Assembly (NCBI RefSeq): GCF_021233355.1
Contig: NZ_CP089507.1
Coordinates: 3,535,001-3,599,000, forward strand
DNA: 64,000 nt
DNA from: Luteimonas fraxinea
Lineage (GTDB): Bacteria; Pseudomonadota; Gammaproteobacteria; Xanthomonadales; Xanthomonadaceae
Reading direction: 5' to 3'
Shown here: in pieces, positions 44,276-51,292 of the stretch
Layout: the number at the start of each line of letters is the position of its first letter
Numbering within the stretch: position 1 is the first letter of the stretch
Position numbers and translations under genes: made by a program
The notes under the pieces: model-generated
Database searches by the model: none
Seen by the model: only the letters and a program-made list of their open reading frames with translations
What the model was told of the DNA's origin: nothing

Positions 44276-44485
44276 ATGGCAACTCGCGAAGAAGGCACCG
44301 TCAAGTGGTTCAACGACGCCAAGGGCTTCGGCTTCATCAGCCGCGAAAGTGGTGAAGACGTATTCGTGCATTTCCGCGCCATCCAGGGCACCGGCTTCAA
44401 GTCGTTGCAGGAAGGTCAGAAGGTTTCGTTCGAAGTGGTGCAGGGTCAGAAGGGTCTGCAGGCGGACGCTGTCAATCCGCTCTGA
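44276..44485 (+). CDS. Cold-shock domain protein (copy 2)
   Basis: A 69-residue single CSD protein, close paralogue of the one at 26887. RNP1 KGFGFISR and RNP2 VFVHF are present. It differs from copy 1 mainly at the N-terminus (MATREEG versus MSDRQSG) and at a few surface positions. GGGAGAG lies before the ATG and a strong terminator follows, so it is a single-gene unit. Which copy is cold-induced cannot be told from the sequence. Confidence 0.97.
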   Translation: MATREEGTVKWFNDAKGFGFISRESGEDVFVHFRAIQGTGFKSLQEGQKVSFEVVQGQKGLQADAVNPL

Positions 44486-44505
44486 TTCGGACGGATTCGA
44501 GCCAG

Positions 44506-44533
44506 AAAAAACCCGGCCTGCGCCGGGTTTTTT
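44506..44533 (+). terminator. Rho-independent terminator after cold-shock gene 2
   Basis: AAAAAACCCGGC pairs with GCCGGGTTTTTT around a CTGC loop (44506-44533). The symmetric A- and T-runs mean it can act from both sides, also for the glycine-zipper gene read on the minus strand. Confidence 0.92.
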
Positions 44534-44554
44534 CTTGTCCGTGCGTGGCGCAGA

Positions 44555-45040
44555 TCAGTAGGCGTAGGCCTGACCGTTCTGCACGCGCACATTCGAACCT
44601 TCGCGCAGTCCACCGACGTCGCTCTGCGACAGCACCGTCGTGCGGCCGTCCTGCATGCGGACGTGGACGTTGTAGTGTGCGCCGCCGCCCTCGGTGCGGT
44701 TCTGGATCGCGTTGCCGGCGACAGCACCACCGATCGCGCCAGCGCCGATCGCGACGTTGCGACGACCTTCGCTGTCGGTGTTGCGACGTGCGAGTTCCTT
44801 CGCGGCGACTGCACCGACAACGCCACCGATCAGTGGACCGGCGATATTGGGATTGCTGTTGCCGCGGACGGTTTCGATGCGTGTGACGGTGCCGCAGTCG
44901 TAGCAGTTCGCGGGACGGCCATAGCCGCTGTTGCCATAACCGCTGTTGCCGTAGCCGTTGCCGTATCCGGGCGAGGTCGCGCAGCCGGCGAGGGCGATGG
45001 ATGCGGCCAGTGAGGCGGTTCCGATCAGACCAGTCTTCAT
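44555..45040 (-). CDS. Glycine-zipper 2TM outer-membrane lipoprotein
   Basis: A 161-residue lipoprotein: signal MKTGLIGTASLAASIALAGC with lipobox LAGC, a Gly-Tyr-Asn tandem repeat (GYGNGYGNSGYGNSGYG), then CYDCGTVTRIETVRG and a glycine-zipper helix pair (GPLIGGVVGAVAAKELARR ... GAGAIGGAVAGNAI). The family (Rick_17kDa/SlyB-like) contributes to envelope stability and stress responses. The tandem repeat may vary in length between strains. The last residues AYAY follow a typical SH3-like end (REGSNVRVQNGQ). Confidence 0.9.
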   Translation of the reverse strand: MKTGLIGTASLAASIALAGCATSPGYGNGYGNSGYGNSGYGRPANCYDCGTVTRIETVRGNSNPNIAGPLIGGVVGAVAAKELARRNTDSEGRRNVAIGAGAIGGAVAGNAIQNRTEGGGAHYNVHVRMQDGRTTVLSQSDVGGLREGSNVRVQNGQAYAY

Positions 45041-45199
45041 GGGGCTAACCTCCGGTTGCTTGCGCAGGATTCTGTAGGGAGCGCGGGCTTGATCAACCCG
45101 ACGGGGCAACGCTAGGCAGTTCCGCGTGAATGCCGCAGCAATTCCGACGCGTGAGCCGGAAACATGCAGCGCCCGTTCAGTCGAATCACGCCGTTGGCT

Positions 45200-45664
45200 T
45201 CAGCCGCGCATGTCTTGATGACAGGCGCCGCATGTCTCACCGATCGCGTCGATCGTTATGCGCAGGCTGGCGCAGTCCGCAGGCGGCGTCGCCAGCGCAG
45301 CGTCGAGGGTGCGACGCGCGTTGGCGGCGTGCGCGACGAAGCCGCGATGGTCACGCAGGTCGGGGAAGGCGGGTTCGAGATCGGTTGACAGGGCACGCAT
45401 CGTTTGCAGATGAGGAAGGGCGTCACTGAGTGCGCAGCGGTTTGAATCCAGATCGCCCGACAGTTGCGCCATCTGCGCCCGGTAGAGCTGCATCAGCGCG
45501 GCGGGATACCGGTCCTGCCAGGTCTTGCGGGCATCGAAGGTGCGCAGCATCACCACGATCAGCACGACGCCGACCAGCAGGCCGATCGCGAACACCACCA
45601 GATAGCCTGCCGCCGAGGACGGCGAGCGGGGCGGCAGGGTGGCGGTCGGAGGTGTGGTGGACAT
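45200..45664 (-). CDS. Membrane-anchored cytochrome c-prime-like protein (CxxCH at C-terminus)
   Basis: A 154-residue protein with a short Pro-rich start, one transmembrane helix (GYLVVFAIGLLVGVVLIVVM, about 20-42), and a helical periplasmic domain of ~110 residues ending in GETCGACHQDMRG. The C-terminal CxxCH (Cys145, Cys148, His149) is the heme c attachment site and its position at the very end is that of class II cytochromes c (c-prime/c556 type). An electron carrier or a gas sensor/trap are both possible. Start ATG 45664 chosen for the short cytoplasmic head. Divergent from tcdA. Confidence 0.75.
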   Translation of the reverse strand: MSTTPPTATLPPRSPSSAAGYLVVFAIGLLVGVVLIVVMLRTFDARKTWQDRYPAALMQLYRAQMAQLSGDLDSNRCALSDALPHLQTMRALSTDLEPAFPDLRDHRGFVAHAANARRTLDAALATPPADCASLRITIDAIGETCGACHQDMRG

Positions 45665-45731
45665 CGCGGATTCCTGGCGGGGCGCTGGGCGGCGCGACCT
45701 TAGCACGCGGCCGTGCGCCGCCCGCCGCCGT

Positions 45732-45743
45732 TAAACTGTGCGC
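45732..45743 (+). promoter_or_regulatory. -10-like box TAAACT 6 nt before tcdA
   Basis: TAAACT at 45732-45737 is separated by GTGCGC from the ATG at 45744. No ribosome-binding site fits between them, which points to a leaderless transcript. Confidence 0.45.
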
Positions 45744-46547
45744 ATGGACGAAGACGCACGCACACGATTTTCCGGCATCGAACGGCTGTACGGGCAGGGC
45801 AGCGTCACGCGCCTGCTGCAGCGGCATGTCGCGGTCGTCGGTTTGGGCGGTGTCGGCTCGTGGGTCGCCGAAGCGCTCGCGCGGACCGGGGTCGGCGCGC
45901 TGACACTGATCGATGCCGACGATATCTGCGTGTCCAACACCAATCGCCAGCTGCCAGCGCTCGCGGGGCAATACGGTCGCAACAAGGCCGAGGCGATGGC
46001 CGAGCGCTGCCTCGCGATCAATCCTTCGATGGAGCTGCACGCCGTGCAGGCCTTCGTGACGCCGACCAATCTGGAAGAAATGCTGGGCGGCGGGTTCGAT
46101 CTCGTCATCGATGCCTGCGACAGCTTCCGCAGCAAGGTCGAACTGATCGCCTGGTGCCGTCGCCGCAAGTTGCCGGTGATCACCGTCGGCGCCGCCGGTG
46201 GTCGCATCGATCCGACCCTGGTCCGCGTGCGCGATCTGTCGCGCACCGAGCACGACGCGATGCTCGCGTTGATCCGCAAAAAGCTGCGCGCGGAGTTCAA
46301 TTTTCCGAAGACGGCGAAACGCTACTTCGGCGTCTCGGCGATCTACTCGCTGGAGAACGTGCGCTATCCGCAGGCGGACGGCACGGTCTGTGGCATCCGC
46401 CCGCAGTTGGGCCCGGACGCGGCATTGAACCTCGATTGCGGCAGCGGGCTGGGCGCGGCGACGCATATCACCGGCGCCTTTGCGTTCGCGGCCGTGGGCC
46501 GCGCGATCGAGCTGCTGCTCAAGCCCTCGGCCGACGCTGCGGCCTGA
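45744..46547 (+). CDS. tcdA: tRNA threonylcarbamoyladenosine dehydratase (TcdA/CsdL)
   Basis: A 267-residue E1-like ThiF-fold protein that makes the cyclic ct6A form of t6A at position 37 of ANN-decoding tRNAs. The ATP-binding loop is VVGLGGVGSWVAEALARTG, followed by IDADDICVSNTNRQ and DACDSFRSKVEL. The Cys-containing end CGSGLGAATH is conserved in the family. ATG 45744 is preferred; a GTG two codons earlier is possible. It is convergent with tatD, with a long palindromic repeat between. Confidence 0.95.
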   Translation: MDEDARTRFSGIERLYGQGSVTRLLQRHVAVVGLGGVGSWVAEALARTGVGALTLIDADDICVSNTNRQLPALAGQYGRNKAEAMAERCLAINPSMELHAVQAFVTPTNLEEMLGGGFDLVIDACDSFRSKVELIAWCRRRKLPVITVGAAGGRIDPTLVRVRDLSRTEHDAMLALIRKKLRAEFNFPKTAKRYFGVSAIYSLENVRYPQADGTVCGIRPQLGPDAALNLDCGSGLGAATHITGAFAFAAVGRAIELLLKPSADAAA

Positions 46548-46689
46548 GAAACTGTTCACGATCTGTCGCGAGCGCAGCCGGATGGCGCGTGGCGGAGCGC
46601 AGAAAGCGCAGTGTACGTGCGGGTACATGAGCATTTCGAGCACCGCACGCGCGCCATCCGGCAAGCGCAGCAAGATCGTGGACAGGTTC
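46548..46689. repeat. 142-base imperfect palindrome between convergent tcdA and tatD
   Basis: The left arm begins GAAACTGTTCACGATCTGTC and includes CCGGATGGCGCG; the right arm is its inverted counterpart, CGCGCCATCCGGCAAGCGCA on to AAGATCGTGGACAGGTTC. The middle also mirrors itself: GCGCAGTGTACGTGCGGGTA followed by CATGAGC, with related inverted sequence. The element fills the space between the stop of tcdA and the stop of tatD almost exactly. Similar elements recur in xanthomonad genomes (recalled, not searched). Confidence 0.85.
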
Positions 46690-46701
46690 TGAGCGGGCGT
46701 T

Positions 46702-47469
46702 TCAGGCCGCTTCGATCCGGAACAGCGCCAGCGCATTGCGCGAGGTCTGCGCGGCGACTTCATCGGGCGTGATGCCGCGCAGCTGCGCCACCACGTCGCG
46801 GATACGTGTGAGTCGCGCGGGCTCGTTGCGCTGGCCGCGATGGTCGGCATCGGGCTGGTCGGGTGCGTCGGTCTCGAGCAGCAGTTGTTCAAGCGGCATG
46901 TCCGCGACCACGCGATGCAGACGCTTCGCGCGGTCATAGGTCAGCGGCCCGCCGAGTCCGATCAGAAATCCGATCTTCCACAGCTGCGCCGCCTGCTCCG
47001 GGCTGCCGCTGAAGCTGTGGACCACGCCGCGCAGGCCGTCGAAGCGGCGCAGCAGACCGATGGTCTCCTCCACCGCGCGTCGTGCATGCACGATCACCGG
47101 CAGGTCGTGCGCATGCGCGAGCCGCAACTGGCCTTCGAAGTAATGCAACTGCGCGTCGGCGTCGAGGCCTTCGACGAAATGATCGAGCCCGCACTCGCCG
47201 ATCGCGACCGGCCGTTCGCGTTCGACCCATTCGGCGAGTGCGTCGAGATGCTCGGGCCGATGATGGGCGAGGAAAGTCGGATGCAGCCCGTAGGTCGCGT
47301 GCAGGCCGGCCGCGGCCGCGCAGACCTCACGCAGCTTCGGCCAGGCCTGCGCATGTGTCGCCGGGATCACCTGATGCGCAATCCCGGCCTGCCGCGCACG
47401 TTCGACGACGGCGTCGCGATCGGGATCGAACTCCGGTGCATCGAGATGGCAATGGCTGTCGACCAGCAT
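46702..47469 (-). CDS. tatD: TatD-family metal-dependent DNase
   Basis: A 255-residue TIM-barrel hydrolase that acts as a 3'-5' exonuclease/DNase in DNA repair and turnover. The metal ligands are in MLVDSHCHLD, a Glu in AIGECGLDH, His in VIVHARRA and HSFSG, and the late Asp in LLLETDAP. Length is typical. The start ATG 47469 gives the family's usual first strand. It is eight bases after the DUF6116 gene. Confidence 0.93.
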   Translation of the reverse strand: MLVDSHCHLDAPEFDPDRDAVVERARQAGIAHQVIPATHAQAWPKLREVCAAAAGLHATYGLHPTFLAHHRPEHLDALAEWVERERPVAIGECGLDHFVEGLDADAQLHYFEGQLRLAHAHDLPVIVHARRAVEETIGLLRRFDGLRGVVHSFSGSPEQAAQLWKIGFLIGLGGPLTYDRAKRLHRVVADMPLEQLLLETDAPDQPDADHRGQRNEPARLTRIRDVVAQLRGITPDEVAAQTSRNALALFRIEAA

Positions 47470-47477
47470 CGCGGTGC

Positions 47478-47717
47478 TCAGGAACGACGCGCCTCGCCAT
47501 CGAACGGCGGCCGCGGCGCGTCGTCGCCCGGCTTGGGCGTGCGCTTGCGTTTGGCCAGCACCACGGTCGCCAGGCCAAGCAGGACCTCGTCGATCAGGAT
47601 GATCGGGTCGGGAATCAGCAGGTTCACGCCGAACAGCACGGCGGTCACCATGAAGATGCGCGGGTAGCTCAGCCGCGACAGCCAGGCGATGAGCGGGGCG
47701 GACAGTACTTTGCGCAC
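47478..47717 (-). CDS. DUF6116-type small membrane protein
   Basis: A 79-residue protein with one or two helices (FMVTAVLFGVNLLIPDPIIL; EVLLGLATVVLAKRK) and a charged C-terminal tail (GDDAPRPPFDGEARR). The start is GTG 47717, with GGAG six bases before it, which decides against the upstream TTG at 47729. It resembles the xanthomonad DUF6116 family, function unknown. Confidence 0.78.
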   Translation of the reverse strand: MRKVLSAPLIAWLSRLSYPRIFMVTAVLFGVNLLIPDPIILIDEVLLGLATVVLAKRKRTPKPGDDAPRPPFDGEARRS

Positions 47718-47891
47718 GGCAGGCTCCAACGGCGGAATACAGAGGGCAGATGGACGCTAGCACGCCATTCCGCAACCCCGGTTTAGCGGGTCGTCAGCCT
47801 GGAGGGCCAATTTCCGGCGGCTGTTCAGCATCCGGATGCTGCAATCGGCACCAAGAACGAAACAGGCCGTCCAGGTCGAAAGGAGAGAGCG

Positions 47892-48698
47892 ATGAAGAGC
47901 AACACGATCGCGATTGCATTGGCATCCCTGCTCGTGGGTGGCGTGGCCGTCGGTGCGTATCACAACAGCCGCGACGCGGCCGACCCGATCGCAGGTGCGG
48001 ACGTCGCTGGCGCCATCGACGCGAAGACCGGCGAACCCGTCGGCGAAACACGCGCTGCGCTGGAGTACGCGGATGTCGTCGATGTCCGCCCGGTTACCGA
48101 GACCGGACAGCTCTACGCCACGGTGCTCGGCAGCGAGCCGATCCGCGAGACCATGACCAGCAACTCGCCGCGCGAAGTCTGCGAGGACGTCGTGGTGCAG
48201 GAGCGTCTGCCCGAGCGCGACGGCAACGTTGGCGGCACCGTCGTCGGTGCGCTGGTCGGTGGGCTGGTCGGCAACCAGATCGGCAGCGGCAACGGCCGCA
48301 AGCTGGCGACCGCAGCCGGCGCGACCGCCGGTGGCTTCGTCGGCAACCGCGTCGACCGCAACCACGTCGGTGGCCGCGTGACCGAACGCGTCGACCGCCA
48401 GTGCCGCACCGTGCAGGACTCCTCGCAGTCCTCTCGTGTGGTCGCCTACAACGTCAGCTACCGCAATCCGGACGGCACCACCGGTTCGATGCGCACCGAC
48501 GCCAAGCCCGGCAACCGCATCCTGCTGGGCGACGAAGAGCGCACGGTCGGCTACGACGTGACCTACGTCTACGACGGCACCGAGCGCACGATCCGCATGG
48601 ACGAGCGCCCGGAAGAGCGTCTGCCGGTGATCAACGGCCGCATCATGACGGCTGCACTCGACACGTCGGCCGATACGTCGTCGGCGGCCCGCCAGTAA
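47892..48698 (+). CDS. Glycine-zipper 2TM-domain envelope protein
   Basis: A 268-residue exported protein: an N-terminal signal or anchor helix (NTIAIALASLLVGGVAVGAYH) and a central glycine-zipper hairpin (GGTVVGALVGGLVGNQIGSG then GATAGGFVGNRV). The surrounding regions are beta-rich, with CEDVVVQER before and CRTVQDSSQSSRVVAYNVSY after the zipper. Similar proteins are conserved in xanthomonads and act in the envelope; no enzyme motif is visible. AGGAGAG precedes the ATG. Confidence 0.85.
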   Translation: MKSNTIAIALASLLVGGVAVGAYHNSRDAADPIAGADVAGAIDAKTGEPVGETRAALEYADVVDVRPVTETGQLYATVLGSEPIRETMTSNSPREVCEDVVVQERLPERDGNVGGTVVGALVGGLVGNQIGSGNGRKLATAAGATAGGFVGNRVDRNHVGGRVTERVDRQCRTVQDSSQSSRVVAYNVSYRNPDGTTGSMRTDAKPGNRILLGDEERTVGYDVTYVYDGTERTIRMDERPEERLPVINGRIMTAALDTSADTSSAARQ

Positions 48699-48727
48699 CG
48701 CCCCAGCGTCTGTTCGCATGACCCGAG

Positions 48728-48749
48728 GGGCCGGCCAATGCCGGCCCTT
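48728..48749 (+). terminator. Hairpin terminator after the glycine-zipper gene
   Basis: GGGCCGGC (48728-48735), CAAT loop, GCCGGCCC (48740-48747), then TT. It lies 29 bases after the stop. A TACAAT box at 48792-48797 follows and is a plausible -10 for gcdH. Confidence 0.7.
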
Positions 48750-48826
48750 CGCATGTCCGGGGTCCGCCCGGCACGCGATCGTTGCCACCGATACAATCGG
48801 CCGATCACCCTCCGGGACGATCCGCC

Positions 48827-49990
48827 ATGGCCCTGCATCCCTACGATCTGTACGACGTGCGTTCGCTGTTGTCCGACGAGGAGCGGGCGGTGCAGGACGC
48901 GGTGGCGCGTTTCACCGATGAGCGCGTGCTGCCGATCATCGGCGACTGCTTCGACCAGGCGCGCTTCCCGCACGAACTGGTGCCTGAAATGGCCAGCCTT
49001 GGCCTGCTCGGCGCGACACTCCCGGAAGAGTACGGCTGCGCCGGCCTCAACTCGGTCAGCTACGGCTTGATCTGCCAGGAACTGGAGCGCGGCGATTCGG
49101 GACTGCGCAGCTTCGCCAGCGTGCAGTCCTCGCTGTGCATGTATCCGATCTTCGCCTACGGCAGCGAGGAACAGCGCCGGCGCTGGTTGCCGGATATGGC
49201 CAAAGGTGAAGTCATCGGGTGCTTCGGGTTGACCGAAGCGCACGGCGGCTCGGATCCGGCGAACATGAAGACCCATGCGAAACGCGATGGCGACGACTGG
49301 GTGCTCAACGGCTCGAAGATGTGGATCACCAACGGCAATCTGGCCCACGTCGCGATCGTCTGGGCGCAGACCGATGACGGCATCCAGGGTTTTCTCGTCG
49401 AGCGGGAGTTCGCCGGCTTCACCGCGCAGGAAATCAAACACAAGATGAGCCTGCGTGCCTCGGTGACCAGCGCGTTGTACTTCGATGGCGTGCGCGTTCC
49501 GGAGGCGAACCGCCTGCCGAACGTCAAGGGATTGAAAGGCCCGCTGGGCTGTCTGACGCAGGCGCGTTACGGCATTACCTGGGGGCCGATCGGCGCCGCC
49601 ATCGCCTGTCTCGACGAGGCGCTCAATTACTCCAAGGAACGCATCCTGTTCGAGCGCCCGGTCGCGGCGACGCAGAGCGCGCAGATCAAGATGGCCGACT
49701 GGGCGCGTCGCATCACCAGCGCGCAGCTGCTGTCGCTGCAGCTCGGACGCCTCAAGGACGCCGGCAACATGCAGCCCACGCAGGTGTCGCTGGCGAAGTG
49801 GAACAACTGCCGCATGGCGATCGACATCGCGCGCGAAGCGCGTGACCTGCTCGGCGGCGCCGGTATCACCACCGAACACAGCCCGATCCGCCACGCGCTC
49901 AATCTCGAGTCGGTGATTACCTACGAGGGCACCGAAACTGTGCATCAGCTGGTGGTCGGACGTGAGCTGACCGGCATCAACGCGTTTTGA
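48827..49990 (+). CDS. gcdH: Glutaryl-CoA dehydrogenase
   Basis: A 387-residue flavoprotein of the acyl-CoA dehydrogenase family that oxidises and decarboxylates glutaryl-CoA to crotonyl-CoA in lysine and tryptophan breakdown. Features are FGLTEAHGGSDPANM (FAD/substrate region), NGSKMWITNGN, and the catalytic Glu367 in TYEGTETVHQ with the terminal GRELTGINAF that is characteristic of the GCDH clade. The ATG at 48827 gives the family length. Followed two bases later by a cupin gene, suggesting co-transcription. Confidence 0.94.
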   Translation: MALHPYDLYDVRSLLSDEERAVQDAVARFTDERVLPIIGDCFDQARFPHELVPEMASLGLLGATLPEEYGCAGLNSVSYGLICQELERGDSGLRSFASVQSSLCMYPIFAYGSEEQRRRWLPDMAKGEVIGCFGLTEAHGGSDPANMKTHAKRDGDDWVLNGSKMWITNGNLAHVAIVWAQTDDGIQGFLVEREFAGFTAQEIKHKMSLRASVTSALYFDGVRVPEANRLPNVKGLKGPLGCLTQARYGITWGPIGAAIACLDEALNYSKERILFERPVAATQSAQIKMADWARRITSAQLLSLQLGRLKDAGNMQPTQVSLAKWNNCRMAIDIAREARDLLGGAGITTEHSPIRHALNLESVITYEGTETVHQLVVGRELTGINAF

Positions 49991-49992
49991 AC

Positions 49993-50304
49993 ATGCGTAC
50001 GATCCGCTCACGCACGTTCACCGCAGACAAGGCCTGGGATGCCTTGGATATCGCCGTGATCGAAGGCGCGAGCGTGAGGCTGCACTGGACCGACCAACCG
50101 TACAAATGGCATGTCAACGACGGCGAAGAGATCTTCGTGGTGCTGGATGGGCGCGTGGACATGCACTATCGCGACGATAGCGGGGAACATGTCGTCGCAT
50201 TGGAAGCCGGTGACCTGTTCCACGCCGACGTAGGAGATGCCCACGTGGCACATCCGGTCGGTGCGGCGCGCATCCTCGTGATCGAAAGAGCCGGCAGTAT
50301 TTGA
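49993..50304 (+). CDS. Small single-domain cupin protein
   Basis: A 103-residue cupin with the first motif KWHVNDGEEIFVVLDGRVDM and the second DLFHADVGDAHVAHPVG. The usual metal-binding His/Glu pattern is only partly kept (H-x-x-x-x-E and late His residues), so metal content is uncertain. Start ATG 49993 rather than the overlapping TTG at 49987. It sits between gcdH and a broken acetyltransferase. Role unknown. Confidence 0.85.
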   Translation: MRTIRSRTFTADKAWDALDIAVIEGASVRLHWTDQPYKWHVNDGEEIFVVLDGRVDMHYRDDSGEHVVALEAGDLFHADVGDAHVAHPVGAARILVIERAGSI

Positions 50305-50317
50305 AGGACCACCGACG

Positions 50318-50641
50318 ATGCAAAACGCGCCTGCCCCTGTCCGCGAGACCGAACGGCTGATCCTGCGCCTGCCGCGGCTCGAGGATTGCGTGCGTTATGC
50401 GGAGCCTAGGGCCGACGAGGTGGCCTTGCGTTCTGTCGGCGGCCATCTGCCGCGTAGCGCGGCATGGCTTGAATACCTGCGGATGTCGGGCGCGTGGGCG
50501 GTGCAGGGCGTCGCGATGTTGTCCCTGATCGGGAAATCTAGCGGCCCGGTGCGCCTGCCGCCGCGGGCGCACGAGATCGCGGTTGAACTCCGTGGCCAAA
50601 CCCGCGCGCAGTGGCAGGCGGCCGGGGCGACCCGCGCATGA
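50318..50641 (+). pseudogene. GNAT acetyltransferase remnant with in-frame internal deletion
   Basis: An open frame of 107 residues. The first ~75 (RETERLILRLPRLEDCVRY ... GAWAVQGVAMLSLIGKSSG) match the N-terminal part of RimJ/RimL-type GNATs, and the last ~32 (RLPPRAHEIAVELRGQTRAQWQ) resemble the C-terminus of the same family, but the acetyl-CoA binding core that should lie between (roughly 65-75 residues) is missing. The join is near 50540-50560. The frame is kept and the end overlaps the next start by four bases (ATGA), so it may still be translated. It is unlikely to bind acetyl-CoA. Confidence 0.65.
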
Positions 50642-51282
50642 CCGCGGTCTACGGCTATTCGCCGTCCGGCAACTGCCACAAGGTGCGTCTGCTGCTCGAG
50701 CAGATGGACCGGCCGTATACGTGGATCGAGACCGACAGCAGTCGCGGCGAGACGCGTACGCCGGGTTACCTCGCGAAGAATCCGAACGGCCAGGTGCCGA
50801 TGCTGGAACTCGATGACGGCCGCGTACTGGTCGAGTCGAACGCGATCCTGTGTTTTCTCGCCGCCGGCACGCCGCTGCTGCCGAGCGATCCTTGGCAGCA
50901 CGCGCAGGCGCTGCGCTGGATGTTCTTCGAGCAGTACAGCCACGAGCCCGCGATCGCAGTCGCGCGTTTCATCCGCGGCTGGACCGAAGCCGACTCACCG
51001 CGCCGCGCGGAACTGCCTGCGCTGCAGGCGCGTGGCCATCGTGCGCTGGTGGTGATGGACGGGCATCTGTCTGCCGGCGCCGCGTGGTTTTCCGGCAACG
51101 CCTACGGCGTGGCCGATATCGCGCTGTTCGCTTACACGGCCGTCGCGCCTGACGGCGGCTTCGACCTGGCCCCGTATCCGGCGCTGCGCGACTGGCTCGC
51201 GCGCGTACGCGGCACGCCGGGTTTTATCGACATGCCGGCGCCCGCGCCGGTCAACGCCGCGAGGCTCGCGGCCACGGACTGA
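50638..51282 (+). CDS. Glutathione S-transferase family protein
   Basis: A 214-residue GST. The N-terminal domain opens with VYGYSPSGNCHKVRLLLEQM, which has the SxxxC-type glutathione site, and the NPNGQVPMLELDDGRVLVES segment with the cis-Pro and Glu-Ser pair. The C-terminal domain carries ARFIRGW and YGVADIALFAY with the capping-box Asp. The start overlaps the previous stop. It precedes the E1 fusion gene by 10 bases. Substrate unknown. Confidence 0.92.
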   Translation: MTAVYGYSPSGNCHKVRLLLEQMDRPYTWIETDSSRGETRTPGYLAKNPNGQVPMLELDDGRVLVESNAILCFLAAGTPLLPSDPWQHAQALRWMFFEQYSHEPAIAVARFIRGWTEADSPRRAELPALQARGHRALVVMDGHLSAGAAWFSGNAYGVADIALFAYTAVAPDGGFDLAPYPALRDWLARVRGTPGFIDMPAPAPVNAARLAATD

Positions 51283-51292
51283 AGGTGACTCG

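Noticed and set aside
44003..45199. Possible CRISPR-like repetition in the Gly-Tyr-Asn coding repeat near 44920-44960
   Set aside because: It is a short in-frame tandem repeat in a lipoprotein gene with no spacers.
46480..46692. A 70-codon frame running out of tcdA through the palindrome
   Set aside because: It is created by the repeat; the same short peptide would appear wherever the repeat inserts, so not a gene.
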